56,154 nt of DNA, from assembly GCA_947626105.1 (NCBI GenBank), contig CANQQY010000009.1, positions 1 through 56,154 of the forward strand, written 5' to 3'. The first letter of the stretch is position 1. The number at the start of each line of letters is the position of its first letter. This DNA comes from an uncultured Clostridia bacterium (GTDB lineage: Bacteria; Bacillota; Clostridia; Christensenellales; Borkfalkiaceae). This document shows positions 16,505-24,712 of the stretch, piece by piece. The notes under the pieces were generated by a model, which was given only the letters and a program-made list of their open reading frames with translations, was not told the DNA's origin and did not search any database. A program made the position numbers and the translations under genes.

Positions 16505-18319
16505 ATGAAAACGATTTGCAAAAAATTAGTGCTGTTTTCGGCAGTTTTCGCATTGATCTTCGGCGCGCTCTTTGCGGCGTTTCCCCGTACCGCGCACGCG
16601 GCGGGGGAGCTCACGCTGAATAAGCCGGGGCTGGAACTTTCCGTCGGGGAGTCCGATCTTCTCACGGCGGACGGCGGGGACGTCGTTTGGAGCAGCGCGG
16701 ATGAAAACATCGCCACCGTGTCGAAAAGCGGCGTCGTCAAGGGGGTCTCGGTCGGAGAGACTTCCGTCACCGCCGAAGATAGCAGCGGCGCGAGGGCGAC
16801 CGTTCCCGTTTACGTCATCGAACGGGAGCGCGGTTTCGACGAAAATATCCTCATCTCCGTGTTCTGGCCTCCCACGGCGGAGTACATGAACGCAGGGGAG
16901 GGGGACGAGAGATGGGACGAACAGTATAAACTCCTCGCCGACGCGCACATCGACTACCTCTGCAACGTGACGGGCAGAGACCGCCAGCAGAACATCGGCT
17001 CTACGCCCAAGCAGGAAAATACCAAAGAGACCAATCTCAAAATGGCGTACTATGCCCATAAATACGGCATGCGCGTCTCGGTCGCGGACGAGCGGTTCGG
17101 CACAGCGTTCCTCAATACCGACCCCGTGCGGATCACCGATATCATTTCGGAGTACAGCAACGTGCCCGGCGTCGGCGGATACTATATCCTCGACGAGCCC
17201 TTTGACCCCATGCCCTATGCGGACGTCTATGAGGCGATCAAGCTCGCCGATCCGACGGGGTATGCGCACCTGAATTTCCAGCCCATCCACGCCTACGGCA
17301 GTCCCATCGGCACGCTCGATGAAAGAGCGGACGAAAGGTACCGCGAAGTGCTCCGCGAGTGGCTTCTTGCGGGCGAGGAGGCCGGCTTCCCGCACGAATA
17401 TCTCATGTTCGACTTCTATCCTTTTACGGATACGCAGGGCGGCATGGCGCGCGACATCTATTTTGCTAACCTCAACGCCGTGCGCGAAGTCGGGCTCGAA
17501 TTCGGGGTAAAGACGGCGAACTATCTGCAATCGATCAGCTCTGTGCTGCAAGCGAGCGGCGCTCTCTCCTTCCGCAGCGCTTCGCCCGAGGAGATCCGCT
17601 ACGAGGCGATGACCTCTCTTGCTTACGGCTACAAACAGCTCTCTTACTTTACATGGTTTTTGCCCACCAACCGAAACGGCGAGAACTTCTCGCAGTCGAT
17701 CGTGGACGAAAACGGCGTCCCCAATCCCAAATACTACGCCCCGATCACGCAGCTCAACGCCGAGATCCATGCGCTCGGAAAGACGCTCATCGGCTTGAAT
17801 GCGACGGAAGTCTATCTGAACGGCACGCAGTGGGGATGGCAGGAAGCGATCCCCGCGGGATTCCCCGTCCAGCCCAAGGACGATACCGATTTTACCGTCT
17901 CTCTGCTTGAAGATGCAACGGGAAAGCGGCGGTATGCGATGGTCGTGAATAACGACTTTTCCGCCCCCGCCGAGATCCCGCTTACCTTCGGTGAAGAGGC
18001 GAAAACGCTTCGCCGCGTGAACCCCGAAACGGGAGAGCCCGAACCCGTCGCGCTCGGCGACGACGGTAGTTTAGTTTTGAAACTCGGCGCGGGCGACGGT
18101 GCGCTCTTCGCGCTTTTTGCGGACGAGAGCGGTTCCGAAAACCCCGAAAATCCCGAAAAGCCCTCCGATTCCCAAAATCCCGCTCCCGACAAGACGGAAG
18201 GGGACGAAAAAGGGTGCGGATCGGTCGTGCTCGGCGGCGGGATCGCGATTTCCGTCGGCATTCTGTCTGCCGCCGCGGCCGTGCTCTGCGCCGTGCGGGG
18301 ACGCGGAAAAGAAAATTGA
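16505..18319 (+). CDS. Surface glycosidase-like protein with Big2 domain and GCGS anchor
   Basis: 604-residue exported protein. Signal peptide ends TAHA-A (about 31); residues 36-105 are a Big2 Ig-like domain (LELSVGESDLLTADG, WSSADENIATVSKSG). Residues about 115-480 look like a clan GH-A TIM barrel: ILISVFWPP, DERWDEQYKLLADAHIDYL, VPGVGGYYILDEP (candidate catalytic Glu in the DEP motif), YLMFDFYPF, and AYGYKQLSYFTWFLPTNR. A beta-rich domain follows, then a Pro/Glu linker and KGCGSV (Cys571), a helix and RGRGKEN. I cannot assign a GH family number. The ATG at 16505 has GAGG 6 nt upstream; an ATG at 16493 has none. Tandem paralogue of the next gene. Confidence 0.72.
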   Translation: MKTICKKLVLFSAVFALIFGALFAAFPRTAHAAGELTLNKPGLELSVGESDLLTADGGDVVWSSADENIATVSKSGVVKGVSVGETSVTAEDSSGARATVPVYVIERERGFDENILISVFWPPTAEYMNAGEGDERWDEQYKLLADAHIDYLCNVTGRDRQQNIGSTPKQENTKETNLKMAYYAHKYGMRVSVADERFGTAFLNTDPVRITDIISEYSNVPGVGGYYILDEPFDPMPYADVYEAIKLADPTGYAHLNFQPIHAYGSPIGTLDERADERYREVLREWLLAGEEAGFPHEYLMFDFYPFTDTQGGMARDIYFANLNAVREVGLEFGVKTANYLQSISSVLQASGALSFRSASPEEIRYEAMTSLAYGYKQLSYFTWFLPTNRNGENFSQSIVDENGVPNPKYYAPITQLNAEIHALGKTLIGLNATEVYLNGTQWGWQEAIPAGFPVQPKDDTDFTVSLLEDATGKRRYAMVVNNDFSAPAEIPLTFGEEAKTLRRVNPETGEPEPVALGDDGSLVLKLGAGDGALFALFADESGSENPENPEKPSDSQNPAPDKTEGDEKGCGSVVLGGGIAISVGILSAAAAVLCAVRGRGKEN

Positions 18320-18337
18320 AAAATTAAGGAGATAGCA

Positions 18338-20941
18338 ATGAAAACCAAGAAAAAAAGGTTACGCATCCGGCTTGCGCTTCTGTGTGCGGCGTGTTTTGCG
18401 CTCGGGGGAGGCGCTCTCATGCTGAGCGGTGAAGTCGTGCACGCGGCGGAAGATAGCCAAATCACGGCCTATTGCCCCGAGGGGAGCACCAACATTTCGC
18501 TCGGTAAAACTGTGACGGCCTCTTCCTCGTATGAAATGGCAAACGAGGGCTGGTCGGCTTCTTTCCTCACGGACGGGAAGATCGGCACGCCCGGGGTACA
18601 GCCGCCCAACGGCTGGTCGACAATGCCCGGCGAGACGACCGACCCTCTCAAAATCGCATGGGCGAGCATCGACCTCGGCGGGGAATGCAATGTTACCCGC
18701 ATCGTGCTCTTCCCCCGCAACGATCAGACCTACGGCGAGAGTTTCCCCGTAAACTTCCAGCTTCAAGTCTCGGCGACGGGTGCGGACGGCTCGTGGCAGG
18801 ACGTCAAATCGTTCACGAACTTCCAAACGCCCACCGAGCCGCTTTCAATCGACCTCACCGAGGAGACGACCGCAAACTATGTGCGCCTGTATGTTACGGG
18901 ACGCACGGGCGCCGATAACTTCTCGGGCGGCGCGCACGGGAATGACGGCAAGCTCGTACAGCTGTGCGAAATGGCGGTTTTCGGCACCCTTTTGCATGAA
19001 GCTCCCAAGCCCGTCAAACTCGACAGACCCGCGCTCGAACTCGCCGTCGGCACTTCCGATCGGCTCAAAGTCACAGGTCTCGGAGAGGATGCGCCCACGC
19101 TCACATGGACGAGCGACGATTCGGGCGTCGTGACCGTCGAATCGGACGGCACCGTCACGGCAAAAGCCGTCGGCAAGACGACGGTACGCGTAAACGGCGA
19201 GGGCATCGAAGAACAGAGTTGTCCGATCACCGTCGTCGAAAAGAAGTATGACTTCGACGAAAACATAACGATCTCCGTGTTCTGGCTTCCCACCAAGACC
19301 TATCTCGAAGGGGGAGAGGGCGACGAGCGCTGGGATGAGCAGTTCAAGCTCCTTGCGGACGCCGACGTCGACTGGCTCGCCAACGTCACCGACAACGACA
19401 ACACGGGCATGCTCCTTCATACCAAAGAGGACAATTTGAAGGCGGCGGAGTATGCGGCGAAGTACGGCATGCACCTCACCGTCGCGGATACCCGCTTCGG
19501 GAAGAGCCTTCTCAATATGACCGATGAGGAGATCACCGCGCTCGTGGAGGAATACCGCAATGTGCCCGGTGTGGGCGGTTACTACATCTGGGACGAACCG
19601 AGTCCGCAGGAAGATCTTTTCTACTATTCCCTCGTCTACGCGGCTATGAAGAAGGCGGATCCGAGCGCCTATGCCCATCTCAACTTCCTGCCCATGTGGG
19701 CTTATACGGGCGGAAATTGGAGGACGGCGGAGGAACCCTACCGTGAACACGTCGGCTCGTGGCTCGAAGATACTTTGGATATGGGCGTCGAACAGGATTT
19801 CGTCATGTACGACCTCTATCCCTATACGGGCTTCGGTACGGATATGATGCGCGATGAGTTCTTCTCCCACCTCGACGTGATGCGCAAGATCGGGCTCGAT
19901 TACGGCGTAAAGACGGCGACGTATCTCCAATCCAACGGCGGCCCGAGCAAACGCTCGCCTTCCCCGTCGGAGATCCGCTATCAGGCGATGACGTCGCTCG
20001 CCTACGGCTACAAACAGCTCTCCTACTTCACATGGTTCCTTCCCACCCACCGCGGCGAGACGTTCAACGACTCCATCGTAAGCGATCAGGGCGTTCCCAA
20101 TCCCAAGACCTACGATGCGGTGAGCCAGCTCAACAAGGAGATCCACGCCCTCGGCAAGACGCTGATCGGTCTCGACAGCCTCGAAGTGCACCTCAACGGC
20201 GAGCTGTGGGGCGGACAGACGGAAATCCCCTACAATTTCATCTTCCAGCCCATGGACGATGTCAACTACACCGTCTCGTTGATGAAGGATAAGCACACGG
20301 GACGCAACTACGTGATGCTCGTCAATAACGATTTCACGAACCCCATGCAGACGAGCATTTATCTGAATGCGCCCGTCGCCTTGCAGCGGGTGAGCCCCGA
20401 GACGGGCGATCTTGTTGATGTGCAGGTTTCCGACGGCATCCTCGACGTATCGCTCGAAGCGGGCGACGCGATCCTGTACGCCCTGCCCGAGGGGATCGAC
20501 TTCACCGAAGAGCATACCGTAGACAGGACGGCGGCGGATGAGATCATCGCGCGTGCGGAAGCGGCAATGCCCAACCTTTCCGATACGGACGCGGCGGCGG
20601 TCGGCGCGGCGGTGGCGGAGCTCAAAGCGGCGCTCAAAGAAAGTTTTTACATGCAGGAGTATATTGATGAGCTCACGGAGCGCGTCGAAACCCTTCTCGA
20701 CAATGCGGAGGGCGGCGGGGGAAGCCCCGACGATCCCGGCGATCCCGACGACCCGAACAAGCCTTCCACGGGAGAAAACGACCCGAACAAGCCTTCGGGA
20801 GACGGGAAAGATCCCGATGAGGATGGCGGCGGTTGCGGAAGTACGATTTTCGGCGGCGTCGCGGGCGGCATAGCTGCGCTCGGCATGCTCGTTGCGGCGG
20901 CGGCAGTGATCTGCTCCGGCAAGAGAAAAGAAGATAAGTAA
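18338..20941 (+). CDS. Surface glycosidase-like protein with F5/8C, Big2 and GCGS anchor
   Basis: 867-residue paralogue of the previous protein with an added N-terminal discoidin (F5/8 type C) module at about 45-220 (NISLGKTVTASSSYE, WASIDLGGECNVTRIVLF, ANYVRLYVTGRTG), a carbohydrate-binding fold. Big2 follows at about 225-303, then the same barrel (about 304-690): ITISVFWLPT, DERWDEQFKLLADADVDWL, VPGVGGYYIWDEP, MYDLYPYTGFG, AYGYKQLSYFTWFLPTHR. After a beta domain comes a helical FIVAR-like segment (about 730-790), a DDPNKPS linker and GGCGST (Cys833), a helix and GKRKEDK. Signal peptide ends VVHA-A. AAGGAG lies 8 nt before the ATG. It is last in the operon and followed by a strong terminator. 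Confidence 0.75.
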   Translation: MKTKKKRLRIRLALLCAACFALGGGALMLSGEVVHAAEDSQITAYCPEGSTNISLGKTVTASSSYEMANEGWSASFLTDGKIGTPGVQPPNGWSTMPGETTDPLKIAWASIDLGGECNVTRIVLFPRNDQTYGESFPVNFQLQVSATGADGSWQDVKSFTNFQTPTEPLSIDLTEETTANYVRLYVTGRTGADNFSGGAHGNDGKLVQLCEMAVFGTLLHEAPKPVKLDRPALELAVGTSDRLKVTGLGEDAPTLTWTSDDSGVVTVESDGTVTAKAVGKTTVRVNGEGIEEQSCPITVVEKKYDFDENITISVFWLPTKTYLEGGEGDERWDEQFKLLADADVDWLANVTDNDNTGMLLHTKEDNLKAAEYAAKYGMHLTVADTRFGKSLLNMTDEEITALVEEYRNVPGVGGYYIWDEPSPQEDLFYYSLVYAAMKKADPSAYAHLNFLPMWAYTGGNWRTAEEPYREHVGSWLEDTLDMGVEQDFVMYDLYPYTGFGTDMMRDEFFSHLDVMRKIGLDYGVKTATYLQSNGGPSKRSPSPSEIRYQAMTSLAYGYKQLSYFTWFLPTHRGETFNDSIVSDQGVPNPKTYDAVSQLNKEIHALGKTLIGLDSLEVHLNGELWGGQTEIPYNFIFQPMDDVNYTVSLMKDKHTGRNYVMLVNNDFTNPMQTSIYLNAPVALQRVSPETGDLVDVQVSDGILDVSLEAGDAILYALPEGIDFTEEHTVDRTAADEIIARAEAAMPNLSDTDAAAVGAAVAELKAALKESFYMQEYIDELTERVETLLDNAEGGGGSPDDPGDPDDPNKPSTGENDPNKPSGDGKDPDEDGGGCGSTIFGGVAGGIAALGMLVAAAAVICSGKRKEDK

Positions 20942-20943
20942 AG

Positions 20944-20976
20944 AAAAATATCCGCGGGGATCCCGCGGATATTTTT
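20944..20976 (+). terminator. Rho-independent terminator of the glycan-uptake operon
   Basis: A perfect 15-bp stem, AAAAATATCCGCGGG (20944-20958) with its complement (20962-20976), loop GAT and a terminal T-run, starts 3 nt past the stop codon. The A-tract on the 5' side means it can also act on transcripts from the opposite strand (the deoR-type gene). Confidence 0.9.
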
Positions 20977-20988
20977 ATGACCTTTTTC

Positions 20989-21094
20989 CTTGGCGCCCCT
21001 CGTAGGGGAGCTGGCGCGCGCTCTTGCGCGACTGAGGGGTTTCAAAAACCCTATCCCCCGCTACGCGGGTACTTCCCCTAAGAGGGGAAGCAAG
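20989..21094. repeat. MITE-like multi-hairpin element, copy 4
   Basis: 106 bp with terminal inverted repeats CTTGGCGCCCCTCGTAGGGG + A and TCCCCTAAGAGGGGAAGCAA + G. The interior hairpins are diverged from copy 1 (GGGGTTTCAAAAACCCT, CCCGCTACGCGGG) but keep the same order. Confidence 0.78.
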
Positions 21095-21102
21095 ATTTTC
21101 AA

Positions 21103-21152
21103 CTTGGCGCCCCTCGTAGGGGAGCTGTCACGCTGTCCTTGCGCGCCTGAAA
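21103..21152. repeat. Truncated multi-hairpin element next to copy 4
   Basis: The left end (CTTGGCGCCCCTCGTAGGGG) and first interior hairpin are present, 8 bp after copy 4. The element stops at the 3' end of the minus-strand DeoR-type gene, so it may have been cut when it landed against or was lost next to that gene. Confidence 0.65.
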
Positions 21153-21154
21153 GG

Positions 21155-21898
21155 TTAAACGATGACGGGTAGACTTTCGAGGGCGGCGCGCCGCGTTTTA
21201 GAGAGATCGTCGAAGATCAGCATGTCGAACGCCGTAAGCGGTTCGAGGAGATACGTTCCCGGTTGGTCGAACTTGGTTTGGTCGGCGAGAAGGACGCGGA
21301 ACACCGAACGCTGGAACACGGTGCGCTTGATCTCTCTTTGGTCGAGCGACGTCTCGTAGGTGCCCGTGTTGTCGAGCGCGGAGCAGGATGTGAGCATGAG
21401 ATCGAAGCGGAATTCCCCCATGAGTTTGTTCGTCCAGCTCCCCGAGATGGAGTGCCCGCGCGGGGATACCGTGCCGCCGGGGATGATCAGATTGATCCCG
21501 CGGATCCGCGAGAGGAGGGTCGCCGCCTGCAAAGAATTGGTGACGACCGTCTTTTCGGCGAGCGTCATTTGCTGTGCGACGGCAAGCACGGTGGAGGAGT
21601 TGTCCAAAAAGACCGTCTTGAAGTCGGTCGGCAGATGCTCGATCGCCTTATGCGCGATCTGCGCCTTGGATTCCGCGTTTTCCGTCATACGGACGAGAAT
21701 GGATACCTCGTCCGCCGCTTCGAGCAAAACGGCGCCCCCGTGGCTTCTCCTGAGAACCCCGAGATCCTGCAATTCGATGAGGTCGCGCCGCACCGTTGCC
21801 TCGCTCACATAGAGGGTCTGCGCCAACTCGTTCACTGTTGCGGAGCCCTGTTTCCGTAGGATTGTTAAAATTTCCTCTTTCCGTGCGTCATTTAACAT
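21155..21898 (-). CDS. DeoR-family transcriptional regulator, probable rhamnose repressor
   Basis: 247-residue DeoR/GlpR-type regulator. The N-terminal winged helix-turn-helix spans about residues 6-57 (EEILTILRKQGSATVNELAQ, then SEATVRRDLIELQDLGVLRR and HGGA), and the C-terminal sugar-phosphate sensor domain runs from about 75 to 235 (DFKTVFLDNSSTVLAVAQQM, VVTNSLQAATLL). It is transcribed divergently from rhaB, with back-to-back promoters. DeoR-type RhaR proteins control rhamnose genes in Bacillus, with a phosphorylated rhamnulose intermediate as effector, so a rhamnose-responsive repressor is the best reading. Ten-bp direct repeats downstream of its own -10 suggest autoregulation. The ATG matches the family N terminus MLNDARKEEIL. 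Confidence 0.87.
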   Translation of the reverse strand: MLNDARKEEILTILRKQGSATVNELAQTLYVSEATVRRDLIELQDLGVLRRSHGGAVLLEAADEVSILVRMTENAESKAQIAHKAIEHLPTDFKTVFLDNSSTVLAVAQQMTLAEKTVVTNSLQAATLLSRIRGINLIIPGGTVSPRGHSISGSWTNKLMGEFRFDLMLTSCSALDNTGTYETSLDQREIKRTVFQRSVFRVLLADQTKFDQPGTYLLEPLTAFDMLIFDDLSKTRRAALESLPVIV

Positions 21899-21910
21899 AG
21901 TTTTTTATCG

Positions 21911-21930
21911 CTTTTGCTTATTTGTGCTTA
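21911..21930 (-). promoter_or_regulatory. 10-bp direct repeats, candidate DeoR operator
   Basis: On the minus strand the deoR-type leader reads ATAAGCACAA followed by ATAAGCAAAA, then GCGATAAAAA: two near-identical units one helical turn apart, directly after the -10 box. Direct repeats are common in DeoR-family operators. Confidence 0.5.
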
Positions 21931-21931
21931 T

Positions 21932-21960
21932 ATTGTAGCACATTCTTGAAGTTTTGTCAA
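21932..21960 (-). promoter_or_regulatory. Promoter of the DeoR-type gene
   Basis: On the minus strand TTGACA (21955-21960) and TACAAT (21932-21937) are 17 nt apart. It is divergent from the rhaB promoter; the two -35 boxes are only 15 bp apart, so a regulator bound here could affect both. Confidence 0.8.
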
Positions 21961-21975
21961 CATTTCAAAATAACA

Positions 21976-22004
21976 TAGACAAAATTATCATTTTGTGATA
22001 TGAT
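21976..22004 (+). promoter_or_regulatory. Promoter of rhaBA with inverted repeat in the spacer
   Basis: TAGACA (21976-21981) and TATGAT (21999-22004) are 17 nt apart. The spacer contains the inverted repeat TATCA-TTTTG-TGATA (21986-22000), which overlaps the -10 and would be well placed for repressor binding. Confidence 0.75.
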
Positions 22005-22021
22005 ATTTGTGAGGTGAGGAC

Positions 22022-23389
22022 ATGACTGAATTTCTTGCAATCGACATCGGCGCCTCTTCGGGACGGCATATTTTAGGTTCCGTGAAAGAGGGGATCCTCA
22101 CTATCGAAGAGATCTATCGTTTTCCCAACGCACCCGTCCTCGAGGGCGGGGATCTTGTTTGGGATATTTCCCGTTTAGAGCGCGAGATCATCGCGGGAAT
22201 GAAGCGCGCGGGCGAGCTCGGACGGATCCCGGCGAGCGTCGGGATCGACACATGGGCGGTGGATTACGCCCTGCTCGACCGTGAAAACAACCTGCTCTCT
22301 CCCGTGCATGCTTACAGGTCCGACCGCACCAAAACTGCGATCGGCGAAGTCCATGCCCGCATTCCGTTTGAAGAGCTCTATGCGCGCACGGGCATTCAGT
22401 TTCAGCCGTTCAATACCGTATACCAGCTTGCGGACGATCTGCGGCGTGGGAAGCTCGAAAGGGCGGCGCATATGCTCATGCTTCCCGACTATCTGCATTA
22501 CCGTCTTACGGGGAAGATGAGCCGCGAATACACCAATGCGACGTCTACGGGGCTTGTCAATGCGCGCACGCGCACGTGGGATAATGAGATCCTTGAAACG
22601 CTCGGCTATCCCGCGCGGCTCTTCCCGACGCTCGTACAGCCGGGGACGAAACTCGGGCGTCTGTCCGACGCCGTAAGACGCGAGGTGGGGTACGATACCG
22701 TCGTGACCCTTCCCGCCACGCACGACACGGCGAGCGCCGTCGTCTCTTCGCTTGCGGGCAAGGGGGCGTATCTTTCGAGCGGGACGTGGTCTCTGCTCGG
22801 AACGCTCAAAAAGGAAGCAAACACAAGCGCACGTTGCCGCGAATACAACTATTCCAACGAAGGGCATCTCTTCGGCGGCGTGCGGCTTCAAAAAAATATC
22901 ATGGGGCTGTGGATCGTACAGCGTCTGCGCGAGGAAGAGGGAAAAGACCTCTCCTTTGCGCAACTTGCCGCGCTTGCGGCGGAAAACGCGAACGACGCCG
23001 AGATCGACGTCAACGACGAAGTTTTCCTCGCCCCCGAGAACATGAAAACGGAGATCGAACGCATGGCGGGAAGAAGCCTCACCCTCGGCGAGGCGGCGTA
23101 CTGCGCGTTCAGCGGGCTTGCAAAATGCTACCGCGCCGCGGTGGAAGAACTCTCCGACGTCACGGGCGAGAAATATGACTCGCTCAATATCTTCGGCGGC
23201 GGAAGCAAAAATAGACTTTTGAACGCGCTTACCGCAAAAGAGACGGGCTTAAAAGTCATCGCGGGACCCACCGAGGCGACGGCGATCGGCAATCTGCTCG
23301 TCCAGATGGAGTCCATGGGAGAGATCTCGGCGGAGGACGCGTCCGCGCTCGTTGCGCGTTCATTTGAAACGGAGGAATACATAGCATGA
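22022..23389 (+). CDS. rhaB: Rhamnulokinase
   Basis: 455-residue FGGY-family sugar kinase that phosphorylates L-rhamnulose to L-rhamnulose 1-phosphate in the cytoplasm. RhaB-type features are the N-terminal phosphate-binding AIDIGASSGRHILG, the substrate-side segment GIDTWAVDYALLD, the RSDRT and FQPFNTVYQL segments, the second ATPase motif LPATHDTASAVVSS, and the C-terminal adenosine motif NIFGGGSKNRLLNALTA. Length and motif order are normal. A purine-rich GAGGTGAGG site lies just before the ATG. The stop overlaps the rhaA start by 4 nt (ATGA), so kinase and isomerase are translationally coupled. Confidence 0.95.
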   Translation: MTEFLAIDIGASSGRHILGSVKEGILTIEEIYRFPNAPVLEGGDLVWDISRLEREIIAGMKRAGELGRIPASVGIDTWAVDYALLDRENNLLSPVHAYRSDRTKTAIGEVHARIPFEELYARTGIQFQPFNTVYQLADDLRRGKLERAAHMLMLPDYLHYRLTGKMSREYTNATSTGLVNARTRTWDNEILETLGYPARLFPTLVQPGTKLGRLSDAVRREVGYDTVVTLPATHDTASAVVSSLAGKGAYLSSGTWSLLGTLKKEANTSARCREYNYSNEGHLFGGVRLQKNIMGLWIVQRLREEEGKDLSFAQLAALAAENANDAEIDVNDEVFLAPENMKTEIERMAGRSLTLGEAAYCAFSGLAKCYRAAVEELSDVTGEKYDSLNIFGGGSKNRLLNALTAKETGLKVIAGPTEATAIGNLLVQMESMGEISAEDASALVARSFETEEYIA

Positions 23390-24621
23390 CGGAAATAAAG
23401 AAGCAATATGCGGCATTCGGCGTCGACGTGGAAGCGGCGCTCGAAACGCTCGGAACCATTCCCATAAGCGTCCACTGCTGGCAGGGGGACGACGTCATCG
23501 GGTTCGACGGCGCGGGAAGCCTTTCGGGCGGCATTCAGACGACGGGGAACTACCCCGGCAGAGCGCGCAATTTCGAGGAACTGAAAGCGGACATCAGGGA
23601 GGCTTTTTCTCTCATGCCCGGCAAAAAACGGCTCAATTTGCATGCGAGCTATGCGATCCTCGGCGACGACGCGGGAAAAGTGGACAGAGACGCTTATTCC
23701 TACAAACATTTCATCCCCTGGGTTGAATTTGCCAAAGAGCTTGGACTCGACGGCATTGATTTCAACCCTACTTTCTTCGCTCACCCTAACATGAAGGACG
23801 GACTCACTCTTTCTTCCCCCCAAGAGAGCGTCCGTTCCTTCTGGGTGGAGCACGGCAAACGCTGCATGGAGATCGCCGCCGAACTCGGCAAGGCGTTCCA
23901 AAAGCCCTGCCTCGTCAATATCTGGATCCCCGACGGGTTCAAGGACGTGCCCGCAGACCGCCTCACGCCGCGGCTCAGGTTGAAGAGATCTCTCGACGAG
24001 ATCCTTGAAAACTACGATAAAGAATGGGTCATTCCCGCCGTCGAAAGCAAGGTTTTCGGCATCGGCGTCGAAAGCTATACGGTGGGTAGCAACGAATTTT
24101 ACCAGAATTATGCCGCACAGAAGGGGATCTGCTGCCTTTTGGACAACGGGCACTATCATCCCCTCGAATACGTGTCGGATAAGATCCCCGCGCTCCTTGC
24201 CTTTTACGATAAGGTCGCCCTCCACGTCACGCGCGGCGTGCGGTGGGACAGCGACCATGTCGTCCTCTTCGAAGATGAACTCAAAGAGATCGCAAAGGAG
24301 ATCGTGCGCAGTCACGCCACGGAAAAGGTGCTCATCGGTCTCGACTATTTCGACGCAAGCATCAACCGCGTCTTTGCATGGGTCACGGGGCAGCGCTCCA
24401 TGCAGAAAGCGCTCCTCTATGCGCTCCTTCTGCCCCATGACGAAATGAGAAAGTTGCAGGACGCGGGCGATTTTACCGCCCTCATGGACTTGCAGGAGCG
24501 GGTCAAGACGCTGCCGTTCGGGGCAGTTTGGGAGGAGTATCTCCGCCGCTGCGGGCTCGACGAACATGTGTTGGAGCACGTCCGCAAGTATGAAAACACC
24601 GTCTTGAAAGAGAGGATATAA
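23386..24621 (+). CDS. rhaA: L-rhamnose isomerase
   Basis: 411-residue metal-dependent isomerase converting L-rhamnose to L-rhamnulose. Family hallmarks are PISVHCWQGDDVIGFD near the N terminus, GGIQTTGNYPGRARN, KRLNLHASYAI, the long metal-binding region around LGLDGIDFNPTFFAHP, the CCLLDNGHYHPLE segment, and HVTRGVRWDSDHVV. All residues expected around the active site seem present and the length is standard. It overlaps rhaB by 4 nt. The next pathway enzyme, rhamnulose-1-phosphate aldolase, is not in the window; the gene after rhaA encodes a surface protein instead. Confidence 0.96.
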   Translation: MTEIKKQYAAFGVDVEAALETLGTIPISVHCWQGDDVIGFDGAGSLSGGIQTTGNYPGRARNFEELKADIREAFSLMPGKKRLNLHASYAILGDDAGKVDRDAYSYKHFIPWVEFAKELGLDGIDFNPTFFAHPNMKDGLTLSSPQESVRSFWVEHGKRCMEIAAELGKAFQKPCLVNIWIPDGFKDVPADRLTPRLRLKRSLDEILENYDKEWVIPAVESKVFGIGVESYTVGSNEFYQNYAAQKGICCLLDNGHYHPLEYVSDKIPALLAFYDKVALHVTRGVRWDSDHVVLFEDELKEIAKEIVRSHATEKVLIGLDYFDASINRVFAWVTGQRSMQKALLYALLLPHDEMRKLQDAGDFTALMDLQERVKTLPFGAVWEEYLRRCGLDEHVLEHVRKYENTVLKERI

Positions 24622-24623
24622 CG

Positions 24624-24673
24624 CCCGACGGCTGTCGGGTAATGGATCTGACCGCGCCCGTTTTCGGGCGCGG
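24624..24673 (+). terminator. Double hairpin after rhaA
   Basis: Two hairpins follow the rhaA stop: CCCGAC-GGCT-GTCGGG (24624-24639) and CCGCGCCCG-TTTT-CGGGCGCGG (24652-24673). Neither has a proper T-run, so they may be an mRNA-stabilising or partial terminating element that lowers expression of the large surface protein downstream. Confidence 0.5.
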
Positions 24674-24712
24674 AAATTATAGATCGATAGGGAAAAATAA
24701 GGAGGAAAAAAG

